Origin: JBEKTY01 sp049515555
Lineage (GTDB): Bacteria > Planctomycetota > Planctomycetia > Pirellulales > Thermoguttaceae
DNA: 64,000 bases
Direction of reading: 5' to 3'
Assembly (NCBI GenBank): GCA_049515555.1
Contig: JBEKTY010000033.1
Span: 5,533-69,532 of the forward strand
The translations under genes were made by a program, and so were the position numbers. This document shows, piece by piece, positions 1-7,367 of this stretch (position 1 is the stretch's first letter; each line of letters starts with the position of its first letter). Below the pieces are notes generated by a model. It was given only the letters and a program-made list of their open reading frames with translations. It did not search any database and had not been told where the DNA came from.

Positions 1-2349
1 CACCGGGTAGACCTTGGTGGTCAGGAAGTCTTCGCCCTCGGCCTTGGCCTTGGTCGTGATCAGGAGCACTTCGTTGTGAATCACGTAGGTCAACTCGGCG
101 TTAGGAATCTTCGACAGCAGCAGCTTCAGCCCCGAACGGAGCGAGATCCCCTTGAAGTTCGCGCTGACCTGCACGTCGTCGCTGATGCTCTCCTTTTGCA
201 ACTCGTTGGTGTCCAGTTGGATTTCGATGTGATGATAGTCTTTCAAGTAATCGATCACGTCCTTCAGCGGCGTGTCGAAGAACTCCAGGGTCGTGGGCGA
301 CTTCAGGGCTTTTTCGATCAGCCTCTCCGCATCGTTCTGCTTCGAGAGATTGCTTGCGCTATACTTCTCCTTGCGGCGCTTGGTCAGATCCTGCCACACC
401 TCGGCGGCGGGGTAGACGATGGGCGGCTCGTCCGGGGAGGGAATGGCCGACTTGTCGGTCAGGTACAGCGTCGCGGCGAACATCCTCTCCGTTTCAACGC
501 GGATCGCCAGTTGGTCGTCCCGCGCGCCTTTCATTCGCGAGTAGAGGGTGCCCGCTGCCACCGCGGGCATGGCCGTGGGCAGGGCGCCGCGGGCCAGGTT
601 CTGGGCTTCCTGCATCGCCTGCTCCTCCGCCTCCTTGTGCTTCCCCTCCAGCATCAAGGATTCGAAGCGGTCCATCAACTGCTTCAGCTTGGCCTGGTTG
701 CGGCCGAACGCCGCCAGAATCAGTTCGCGCTCTTTCTGGGCGCCGAGAATCTCCTGGATCCGCTGCCGCCGGTTCTCGACCTCGACCTGCCGCGTGCGGG
801 CCTCGCGAATGGTGCCCATGAGCATGCCGATCAACTGGTCGCGGATCTCGGGCCGCAGCTCGGCGATCTCGCGCACCTTCTGCACTTCCAATTGCAGCGC
901 CTGCTGGGCGTGCTCGGGGTTGGTTCCCATCTCGCCGCGGGCGGAGTTGATGGCGTTTTGCACCTCTTTTTGCGTGGAGTCCTCGGCCAGGCTCCGCTTG
1001 TTGCCGAATTCCTCGGCCATGGCGGCCCCGGCCGGCGGCGGTGCGCCCTGGAGCGGGCCAACGAGGTTCAGGTCGTTGGCGTCGCCCGCCGCCGGAGCGG
1101 CGGCGGCCGGCGGAGCGGGCAGCCCGGCGGGCGCGGCGGGCCCGCCCGCCTGATGCTTGGCGACTGCGGCCTTGATGGCCTGTGCTGCGGCGTCGCCCGG
1201 ATCGCGGCGGAGGGCCTCGTCGGCCAGCCGCTCGGCGCCTTCCAGATTGCCGGCCGTGAGGGCATGCCCGGCCAGCCACTTCAGGCTCCGGCCGCCAGCG
1301 TCGATCTCGTCTTTTGCCGTCCGAAGGCTGGCCGTGTCGACGATGGGCAAGCTGAGACCGCCGTCGACGCGGGCCTGGTCGACCACCGACACGAGGTAGT
1401 TGTTTTCGTCGCCCGGCTTGCCGGCCGGGAGGTCGAAGGCGAGTTTACGGGCCCCGCTGGGCCCCTCGACGGCCAGCTCCATCGGCTGCGGCCCCTTCTC
1501 CTTCAGCGTTCCGACCAGCACCGTGTCGCGGTCGCTCCGCAGCGGCGGCATGTTCTTCGGATAGACTTCCATCCCGGCGGGCCACTTCACGGCGGCAGTC
1601 GGCCAATACACCGAGCCATGCACGGCGGCGGCCAACCGCCGGCCGGCCTGGTCCGCCGCTCCAGCGGTCGCGTCGTCGATGAGCACGCCGCCGGTCCGGC
1701 CGGCCAGCGCGCCGAGGACCTGCTTGTCCAGCCGCGGCCCAACGCCATATTCAATCAGCGGCAGGCGCTCGGCCACCAGGCCGGCGACCATCTGCTCGAA
1801 CTGCTCGGTGCCGAACGAGTTGGCGCGGCTGCTGCCGTCGCCGATGTAGATCACAGCCCGGGCCGTGGTGGAATCGCCGCTGTAACTGCCGGCGGCGGCC
1901 GCCAGGGCCTTCTCGAGGTCGCAGGACCCCAAGGGTACCCGTTGGTTCAAGGCGGCCAGGGCTGCCGTCATTTCCGCCCCCGCCGGCGCGACAAAGCCCT
2001 TGGTGAGGGGAATCGCGTTAAGGTCGAAGGCCACCAGTTTGACGCGGTCTTGCGGGCCGAGGCCCGCCAGCGCCGCCTGCACCGCGGAGAGCGATTTGGT
2101 CCGATACTCGCCGACCTGGCTGGCCGACGTGCTCACCAGGAGCACGACTTCCCGCGGGGCGGGCGAAACGGCCGGCCCCGGCACCTTTAGGCTTAGGGCG
2201 AAATAATTGGTCCCATCGGCGTGGGAAAACGCATCCAGCCGAGCGGCCTCGACGCCCGGCTCCACGGCCGGTCCGGCCGTGCTCAGCGCCGCTGCAACCA
2301 CCGTTGCCAAGGGCAACAATGTTCTTCGCAAGGAAAAATGTGTCGACAT
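1..2349 (-). CDS. Secreted VWA-domain protein with secretin-N-like C-terminal domain (partial)
   Basis: Open from the ATG at 2349 to the left window edge (783 codons, C-terminus missing). The start is supported by GGGAGAG six bases upstream and a signal peptide (basic start, then LLPLATVVAAAL). Residues about 65-230 form a von Willebrand A fold (REVVLLVS ... AVIYIGDGSSRAN). The metal-site DxSxS motif reads STSAS, so the first acidic ligand is missing. A long Ala/Glu/Gln-rich helical middle follows. The last 90 residues (LEFFDTPLKDVIDYLKD, then GISLRSGLKLLL) resemble the short N-terminal domain of secretins, a combination common in planctomycete exported proteins. Cell-surface or periplasmic role is inferred; no catalytic function is evident. 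The gene ends upstream of a terminator belonging to the next gene, so it is probably transcribed alone. Confidence 0.8.
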   Translation of the reverse strand, partial: MSTHFSLRRTLLPLATVVAAALSTAGPAVEPGVEAARLDAFSHADGTNYFALSLKVPGPAVSPAPREVVLLVSTSASQVGEYRTKSLSAVQAALAGLGPQDRVKLVAFDLNAIPLTKGFVAPAGAEMTAALAALNQRVPLGSCDLEKALAAAAGSYSGDSTTARAVIYIGDGSSRANSFGTEQFEQMVAGLVAERLPLIEYGVGPRLDKQVLGALAGRTGGVLIDDATAGAADQAGRRLAAAVHGSVYWPTAAVKWPAGMEVYPKNMPPLRSDRDTVLVGTLKEKGPQPMELAVEGPSGARKLAFDLPAGKPGDENNYLVSVVDQARVDGGLSLPIVDTASLRTAKDEIDAGGRSLKWLAGHALTAGNLEGAERLADEALRRDPGDAAAQAIKAAVAKHQAGGPAAPAGLPAPPAAAAPAAGDANDLNLVGPLQGAPPPAGAAMAEEFGNKRSLAEDSTQKEVQNAINSARGEMGTNPEHAQQALQLEVQKVREIAELRPEIRDQLIGMLMGTIREARTRQVEVENRRQRIQEILGAQKERELILAAFGRNQAKLKQLMDRFESLMLEGKHKEAEEQAMQEAQNLARGALPTAMPAVAAGTLYSRMKGARDDQLAIRVETERMFAATLYLTDKSAIPSPDEPPIVYPAAEVWQDLTKRRKEKYSASNLSKQNDAERLIEKALKSPTTLEFFDTPLKDVIDYLKDYHHIEIQLDTNELQKESISDDVQVSANFKGISLRSGLKLLLSKIPNAELTYVIHNEVLLITTKAKAEGEDFLTTKVYPV

Positions 2350-2815
2350 GTCGCACTCTCCCGGCAAACAAGGTCAACTGCGGCCCCGCCCACCGTGTTC
2401 CGTGGCGGCGGCGGCCAGCCGCGGGGATTCTTTATTCGCTCAACGGTTTGAAATGATGCGCACCGCAACAATCGGCCACGGCTCGTATCACTCTTTGACC
2501 GCTCGCACTATCAATAGGCAATCTGAATCTCTCGGGCAAGAAGCGGTTAGAAAATCACCCCTCGCGCCTTGGCAGAATCAGGCCGAACCGGCTCAACATC
2601 ATTGTACTTCAGCGATGGGATTCTTACCATCGAAAAATCACAAATGCCCGAGTGAAAACAGGTTACTCCCTGGCGGCGATCAGTGCAAGCCGCCCCGCTG
2701 GGCGCCCTATTTATTCATGCCGTGGATGACTGTGGAACACTTCGGCGTCTCAGCCACCCATGAGAGCGGGTCTCCCAACCGTCACCCTTGTTCCGTAATC
2801 GGTGCAGGACCAAAC

Positions 2816-2853
2816 AAAAAACGGTCCGGGCCGCTTGAGGCTGCCCGAACCGT
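2816..2853 (-). terminator. Rho-independent terminator
   Basis: Read on the minus strand, a 14-bp imperfect stem (ACGGTTCGGGCAGC paired with GCGGCCCGGACCGT, TCAA-type loop) is followed directly by six Ts. It lies 44 bp past the stop of the repeat protein at 2897-4501. The rest of the 547-bp spacer 2350-2896 shows nothing recognisable. Confidence 0.75.
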
Positions 2854-2896
2854 AACTAGTTTCCCAAAAGCGACTTACGTCCTCTTGTGGCACCGC

Positions 2897-4501
2897 CTAG
2901 TCGGTGCCTGCCCCGCCCAATGACCAGTCACACTGCTGAACCTGCCGCGACAGGGCGGACACCGTCTGCCCGACGCCTTCCGCCCCGCGAACTGCCCAGT
3001 TCGCCACCGCTACCAGGATCGGCACCTTGCACGCTGAGACGTTAGAAGTCATCGCATCATCTTCGGGAGTCTGCTCCGTCTCCTGGGTGGACTCCTCGGC
3101 GGCGGTGTCGGCCGACTCATCCGTTTGCGACGTGGCATCCTCGGCCCCGGTCTTGGCGGACGGCTGGCTCGGCGAATCGACCTCATCGTCGTAGGCCTCA
3201 TCGGCTTGCGGCTCGTGGGCGTTGGGCTGCATGGCCTTGTCGGCTTGCAGCTTCGCCTCGTCAACGTTGAGCTTGTCGGCTTGCGGCTTGGGCTCTTCAA
3301 CCTTGGGCTGGTCCGCTTGCGGCTTCGCCTCATCAACGTTGGGCATGTCCGCTTGCGGCTTCGCCTCGTCAACATTGGCCTTGTCGGCCTGCGGCTTCGC
3401 CTCGTCAACGTTGGGCATGTCGGCCTGCGGCTTGGCCTCGTCAACCTTGGCCTTGTCGGCTTGCGGCTTGGCCTCATCAACCTTGGGCTGGTCCGCTTGC
3501 GGCTTGGCCTCATCAACCTTGGGCTGGTCCGCTTGCGGCTTCGCCTCATCAACGTTGGGCTGGTCCGCTTGCGGCTTCGCCTCATCAACGTTGGGCATGT
3601 CGGCCTGCGGCTTGGCCTCGTCAACCTTGGGCTGGTCCGCTTGCGGCTTGGGCTCGTCAACCTTGGGCTGGTCCGCTTGCGGCTTCGCCTCATCAACGTT
3701 GGCCTGGTCCGCTTGCGGCTTCGCTTCATCAACGTTGGGCTTGTCGGCCTGCGGCTTGGCCTCGTCAACCTTGGGCTGGTCCGCTTGCGGCTTGGCCTCG
3801 TCAACCTTGGGCTGGTCCGCTTGCGGCTTGGCCTCGTCAACCTTGGGTTCGTCGTTAGAAGGCTTCGCCATCTCTTGGGCTTGAGAACTCGGCTGATCGG
3901 GTATCGTGGTCGGTTCGTCGGTGGTGTTGGCCGGATTGGTTGGGGCTTCGCCCGACGTTGGATTCTGCACCGCGGAGCTATTGTCGGCCGCTGGCGGGGC
4001 ATCCGAGCCGCCGGTGGCGTCCGTGCTCACACCGCCCTCTCGGCTCTCACCGGAGTAGCTGCCCGCATCGCTGTACTTGTACGACGAGTCGTTATTCGCA
4101 CCGTCGGTGTTCGGAGCGCCGGTTGCGCGGCCGGAATCCGGATCGCAATAATCGTAAGGCTTGCCGTCACGCGCATCGTGGTACGTGTCGCTTCCGCTGG
4201 GGGTTGCCGCATCCTCGTGCGAAACTGCCGCATCACCCTGCGAAGAGGGCGGCGGCGTGCCGGCATCATCAATAACAAGATCCTTCAAGGCCGGGATGTC
4301 GTTGATCGTGTAGTCCGTGCGCCACTCGCCACGAACGGCCATGCATTTGTCAAAACTTACGACGACGACAAACTCGTCGGAATCCAGTGGACTGACGACC
4401 GAGGCGGTCACCTTCGCCGTGCCGGCCGACAACAGTGCGACCGCAATGAGGCTTCCGATGGCCGGGAACGAGCGTGACAATGCGTTACCAGAAGATCTCA
4501 T
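2897..4501 (-). CDS. Secreted protein with seventeen 12-residue repeats
   Basis: 534 residues from the ATG at 4501, chosen over an upstream in-frame start because GGAGGA lies nine bases upstream and a signal peptide (SLIAVALLSAGTAKVTAS) begins there. After a short possibly folded part (EFVVVVSFDKCMAVRGEW), residues about 60-215 are acidic, Ser/Gly/Asp/Pro-rich. Then come 17 tandem copies of P[KN]VDEAKPQAD[QKM] (coded by 3236-3847), an acidic Thr/Glu/Ser-rich stretch, and a C-terminal segment with two cysteines and a hydrophobic helix (VPILVAVANWAVRGAEG). Low-complexity charged repeats suggest an extended stalk or envelope-spanning region. I do not recognise a family. Function unknown. Confidence 0.75.
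   Translation of the reverse strand: MRSSGNALSRSFPAIGSLIAVALLSAGTAKVTASVVSPLDSDEFVVVVSFDKCMAVRGEWRTDYTINDIPALKDLVIDDAGTPPPSSQGDAAVSHEDAATPSGSDTYHDARDGKPYDYCDPDSGRATGAPNTDGANNDSSYKYSDAGSYSGESREGGVSTDATGGSDAPPAADNSSAVQNPTSGEAPTNPANTTDEPTTIPDQPSSQAQEMAKPSNDEPKVDEAKPQADQPKVDEAKPQADQPKVDEAKPQADKPNVDEAKPQADQANVDEAKPQADQPKVDEPKPQADQPKVDEAKPQADMPNVDEAKPQADQPNVDEAKPQADQPKVDEAKPQADQPKVDEAKPQADKAKVDEAKPQADMPNVDEAKPQADKANVDEAKPQADMPNVDEAKPQADQPKVEEPKPQADKLNVDEAKLQADKAMQPNAHEPQADEAYDDEVDSPSQPSAKTGAEDATSQTDESADTAAEESTQETEQTPEDDAMTSNVSACKVPILVAVANWAVRGAEGVGQTVSALSRQVQQCDWSLGGAGTD
3236..3847 (-). repeat. 17 x 36-bp in-frame tandem repeat
   Basis: Exactly 612 bp, 17 units of 36 bp with no indels. Variation is confined to residues 1-2 (PK, PN, AN, AK, LN), 5-7 and 12 of the unit; third-base differences are few, so the array looks recently expanded or homogenised. 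Confidence 0.9.
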
Positions 4502-4842
4502 GTTTCCGTGTCCTCCGCGTATGAGGGGTTCTGAATGAAAGGGTAGTAAGACTTCGCCGCCGGCCGCATCGCACCAACGCGGCCAACTGTAAGCGGTAAA
4601 CGGTATCGGAGAGACACGCTGGCGTTTATTAGGCAATAAAAGCCGCCTGCGAGAGATGGATAAGTGTGCGGGTTTGACCAATTCGCGGGGAAAAAATGAT
4701 CCAGGCAGTCGTGCCGGAATCGCGGCGTCTATTCCGGTCGGAAGATGCAGTTGGAATCGAATCTGCTCCCATCGGGCTGGCAAGATGGTCCGGCTATCGC
4801 AACTTTTCCAAGCCTGCGGCTAGCGGTGGAAAAGTCGGCCTG

Positions 4843-5143
4843 CGGACGACGGACGACGGACGACGGACGACGGACGACGGACGACGGACGACGGGCGACG
4901 GACGACGGGAGACGGACGACGGGAGACCGGAGACGGACGGAAGCCAGACACGGAGACGCGGGGACGCGGAGACACGGAGACAAGACAAGGAGACAAGGAG
5001 ACACGCCTGCACGGCGAAGGTTCGGTTTCTCCGGCCCCCGGTCCCCATGCCCCGGCTACACACCCGGTCTCGTTGGCTCCCGGTCTCCTTGTCTCCTTGT
5101 CTCCTTGGCTCCCGGTCTTCCCGTCGCCCGTCGCCCGTCGCGC
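4843..5143. repeat. Imperfect palindrome built from tandem 7-mers and 8-mers
   Basis: Left arm: seven exact CGGACGA units and variants (4843-4937), then 8-mers such as CACGGAGA and CAAGGAGA (to about 5002). Right arm: TCTCCTTG 8-mers (5083-5108), then GTCGCCC 7-mers (5123-5143), which mirror the left arm in reverse order. It occupies most of the 719-bp spacer between the divergent genes starting at 4501 and 5221. 4502-4842 shows nothing else recognisable. Confidence 0.8.
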
Positions 5144-5220
5144 ATCCGCGCTGGCGGTAGGGGCCCGGATCGCATATCATTATTTCTTGGTCCACAATCT
5201 GATCTTGGGGAGTTTCTGCC

Positions 5221-6405
5221 GTGAAACGTAGCGTTGTGTTGTGCGTTGTGTCGGCCCTCTTGGGGGCCGGCGTGGCGATTGGGCTGTGGCATGGCCCCAG
5301 CGTCGAGCCGCGCTCGGTGGCCCAAGAAGCGGTTGTGCCTGTGCCGTTCGTCCCGCCCGCGGCGGTGCCGGCGGGCACCGCGCCGGCCGCGGTCGCCGAT
5401 CCCCGGGCAGTCTTCGACTATACGCCCGAGGAACGGGTCAACATCGCGGTCTACGAGAACGTCAATCGGGGCGTGGTCAACATTACAACCCGCGGCTTCC
5501 AGGGCGACCGGTTCCTGCTGATCGAGATTCCTTCCAAGGGGGAGGGCAGCGGCGTGGTGCTGGACCGCCAGGGACACATTCTGACCAATTCGCACGTGGT
5601 CGAGGGGGCCCGGCAAATGCAGGTCACGCTGTTCGACGGCAATACGTACGAGGCGCGGCTGGTGGGGCAGGACCCTGCCACCGACGTGGCGGTGATCAAG
5701 ATCGACGCCCCGCCGCAGGCGCTGTTTCCCATCGTGCTGGGCAGCTCGACGCAGTTGCTGGTGGGCCAGCGGGTCTACGCCATCGGTAATCCCTTCGGCC
5801 TGGAGCGAACGCTCACCACGGGCATCATATCGAGCCTGAACCGCTCGCTGCCCAGCCGCACCGGCGGCTCGATCAAGTCGATCATCCAAATCGACGCGGC
5901 GATCAACCCGGGCAATTCCGGCGGCCCCCTGCTGGATAGCCACAGCCGGATGATCGGCATAAACACGGCCATTGCCAGCAAGACTGGCGAGAGCGCGGGG
6001 GTGGGCTTCGCCATTCCGGTCAACACGATCGCCCGCGTGGTCCCGCAATTGATCGCCACCGGCCACATACGCCGGCCGGAGGTGGGCATCCTCCGCGTCT
6101 ACCAAACCGAGCGCGGGTTGCTGATTGCCAGCCTGGTTCCGGGCGGGGCGGCGGAGCGGGCCGGACTTCGCGGCCCGAAGGTCGTCCGCCAGCAGCGACG
6201 CCAGGGACCGTTCGTCTACGAGGTGCAGACCGTGGATCGGGCCGCCGCCGACCTGATCGTCGGCGTCGACGGAAAACCCGTCAAGACCGCCGACGATTTC
6301 CTGGACGCCATCGAGAGCAAGCACCCCGGCGAGCAGGTGATCCTGACGGTCGTCCGCGGCGGCCAGCAGCGGCAGGTGGCGGTGACCCTGGAAGCCGGCG
6401 AATGA
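5221..6405 (+). CDS. HtrA/Deg-family serine protease with C-terminal PDZ
   Basis: 394 residues from a GTG at 5221, the first in-frame start giving a signal peptide or anchor (VVLCVVSALLGAGVAIGLW). Trypsin-like domain residues about 70-265 with the full triad: His125 (TNSHVV), Asp155 (ATDVAVIK), Ser233 (NPGNSGGPLL). A single PDZ domain follows (about 275-390), interrupted by a charged insert (GPKVVRQQRRQG) before the usual D-x-I-x-x-V-D-G segment. Periplasmic or envelope proteolysis of misfolded proteins is the usual family role. The gene stands alone between two palindromic spacers. One PDZ rather than two is closer to DegS or HhoA-type members. Confidence 0.93.
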   Translation: MKRSVVLCVVSALLGAGVAIGLWHGPSVEPRSVAQEAVVPVPFVPPAAVPAGTAPAAVADPRAVFDYTPEERVNIAVYENVNRGVVNITTRGFQGDRFLLIEIPSKGEGSGVVLDRQGHILTNSHVVEGARQMQVTLFDGNTYEARLVGQDPATDVAVIKIDAPPQALFPIVLGSSTQLLVGQRVYAIGNPFGLERTLTTGIISSLNRSLPSRTGGSIKSIIQIDAAINPGNSGGPLLDSHSRMIGINTAIASKTGESAGVGFAIPVNTIARVVPQLIATGHIRRPEVGILRVYQTERGLLIASLVPGGAAERAGLRGPKVVRQQRRQGPFVYEVQTVDRAAADLIVGVDGKPVKTADDFLDAIESKHPGEQVILTVVRGGQQRQVAVTLEAGE

Positions 6406-6449
6406 GCCCGGCTGTGCTAGTGACCGACCGAGGGTGGCACCGCAAGGCG

Positions 6450-6536
6450 GGTCTTGGGGCTTCGGTCTTGGGCCTTAGGTCTTAGCTGAGACATTCGACG
6501 CGAAAACCCAAGACCCAAGGCCTAAGACCAAAGTCC
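6450..6536. repeat. Palindrome built from GGTCTTG-type 7-mers
   Basis: Left arm 6450-6484 is five consecutive 7-mers of the pattern GGNCTTN. Right arm 6507-6536 is the reverse complement pattern (CCCAAGA, CCCAAGG, CCTAAGA, CCAAAGT). The loop is 22 bp. It separates the protease gene from the methyltransferase gene and could form a long hairpin. Confidence 0.8.
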
Positions 6537-6639
6537 TCCCACGATGCGCTCTTGTGGGCCGGCGACCGTTGTGCTAAAGTCCGCCCGCCTCGCGCCGGAC
6601 GTTCGGCAGAACTGTCTTCTTCGGCCGGGAAAGGATTCC

Positions 6640-7212
6640 ATGCCCATCCTCAGCGAATATGCGCGAAAGAGGAAGATCAAGCAGTTCCTGAAAGCGATCC
6701 CCCGCAATGCGCAGATCCTGGAGGTCGGCTGCGGCAGCGGCTGGGCCTTGCAATACCTGCGCTCGGGCGGATGGCGGCATTGCTACGGCCTGGACCTGCG
6801 GCCGCCGGCCGACTATGTGGGCGATATCCGCCAGTGGCGGCAATTGGGCCTGCGGGGCGAGTCGCTGGACGTCATCCTGGCCTTCGAGGTGGTCGAGCAC
6901 GTCGACTGCTTCCGCGAGTGTTACGAGTTGCTCCGGCCCGGCGGCCGGCTGTTGCTGACGACACCCCGGCCCGGCGCGGATTGGCTCCTGAAGGTACTGG
7001 AATGGTGCGGACTGAGTCAGCGGCGCACCAGCCCGCACGACCGGCTCGTCGATCTGGGCACGGTCGGGCAGTTCGAACGCAAGCAGGTGTGGCTGGTGGG
7101 CCTGCTATCGCAGTGGGCGGTGTTCCAGAAGTTGCCGCGGCCCCAGGTTCCGGCCCCGCCCATGCTGAGCCCCGCGGAAACGGTCGGCTCGTGGGAAGAG
7201 GCGCTTGTATAG
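6640..7212 (+). CDS. Class I SAM-dependent methyltransferase
   Basis: 190 residues from the ATG at 6640, preceded by GGAAAGGA at 6627-6634; an upstream in-frame ATG at 6544 lacks a ribosome site and overlaps the repeat spacer. Motif I is clear (ILEVGCGSGW, residues about 26-35), followed by GLDLRP (motif II acidic loop), DVILAFEVVEHV (motif IV) and LRPGGRLLLTTPRP (motif VI), as in the Methyltransf_11 group. The C-terminal 70 residues are the likely acceptor-binding part. The substrate cannot be told from sequence. It converges on the kinase-like gene ending at 7368. Confidence 0.85.
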   Translation: MPILSEYARKRKIKQFLKAIPRNAQILEVGCGSGWALQYLRSGGWRHCYGLDLRPPADYVGDIRQWRQLGLRGESLDVILAFEVVEHVDCFRECYELLRPGGRLLLTTPRPGADWLLKVLEWCGLSQRRTSPHDRLVDLGTVGQFERKQVWLVGLLSQWAVFQKLPRPQVPAPPMLSPAETVGSWEEALV

Positions 7213-7258
7213 TGGCGCGGGGGCAGTAAGGAACTATCTAAAGAGGACAAATCCCCTA

Positions 7259-7297
7259 GTCCCCTCACCCCCGGCCCCTCCCAGAGGGAGAGGGGAG
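7259..7297. repeat. CCCTC...GGGAGAGGG hairpin repeat
   Basis: Degenerate copy of the repeat seen also at 21936-21968 and 27316-27503: CCCCTCACC followed by the hairpin CCCCTCCCAGAGGGAGAGGG. It sits between two convergent genes, where it could act as a bidirectional terminator. Confidence 0.6.
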
Positions 7298-7367
7298 ATC
7301 GGTCCGTATGCGTCCGCTAACTTGGTTCGTAGGGGGCTTTTCTGCGATCAACCCGCCCCCCCCACCG

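Noticed and set aside
76..2190. 704-codon plus-strand frame opposite the VWA gene
   Set aside because: Composition is antisense-like (QLQR, HLGG runs); the minus strand has a signal peptide, VWA fold and secretin-type domain.
3236..3847. CRISPR-like regular 36-bp repeats
   Set aside because: There are no unique spacers; repeats are head-to-tail and encode an in-frame 12-residue peptide repeat.
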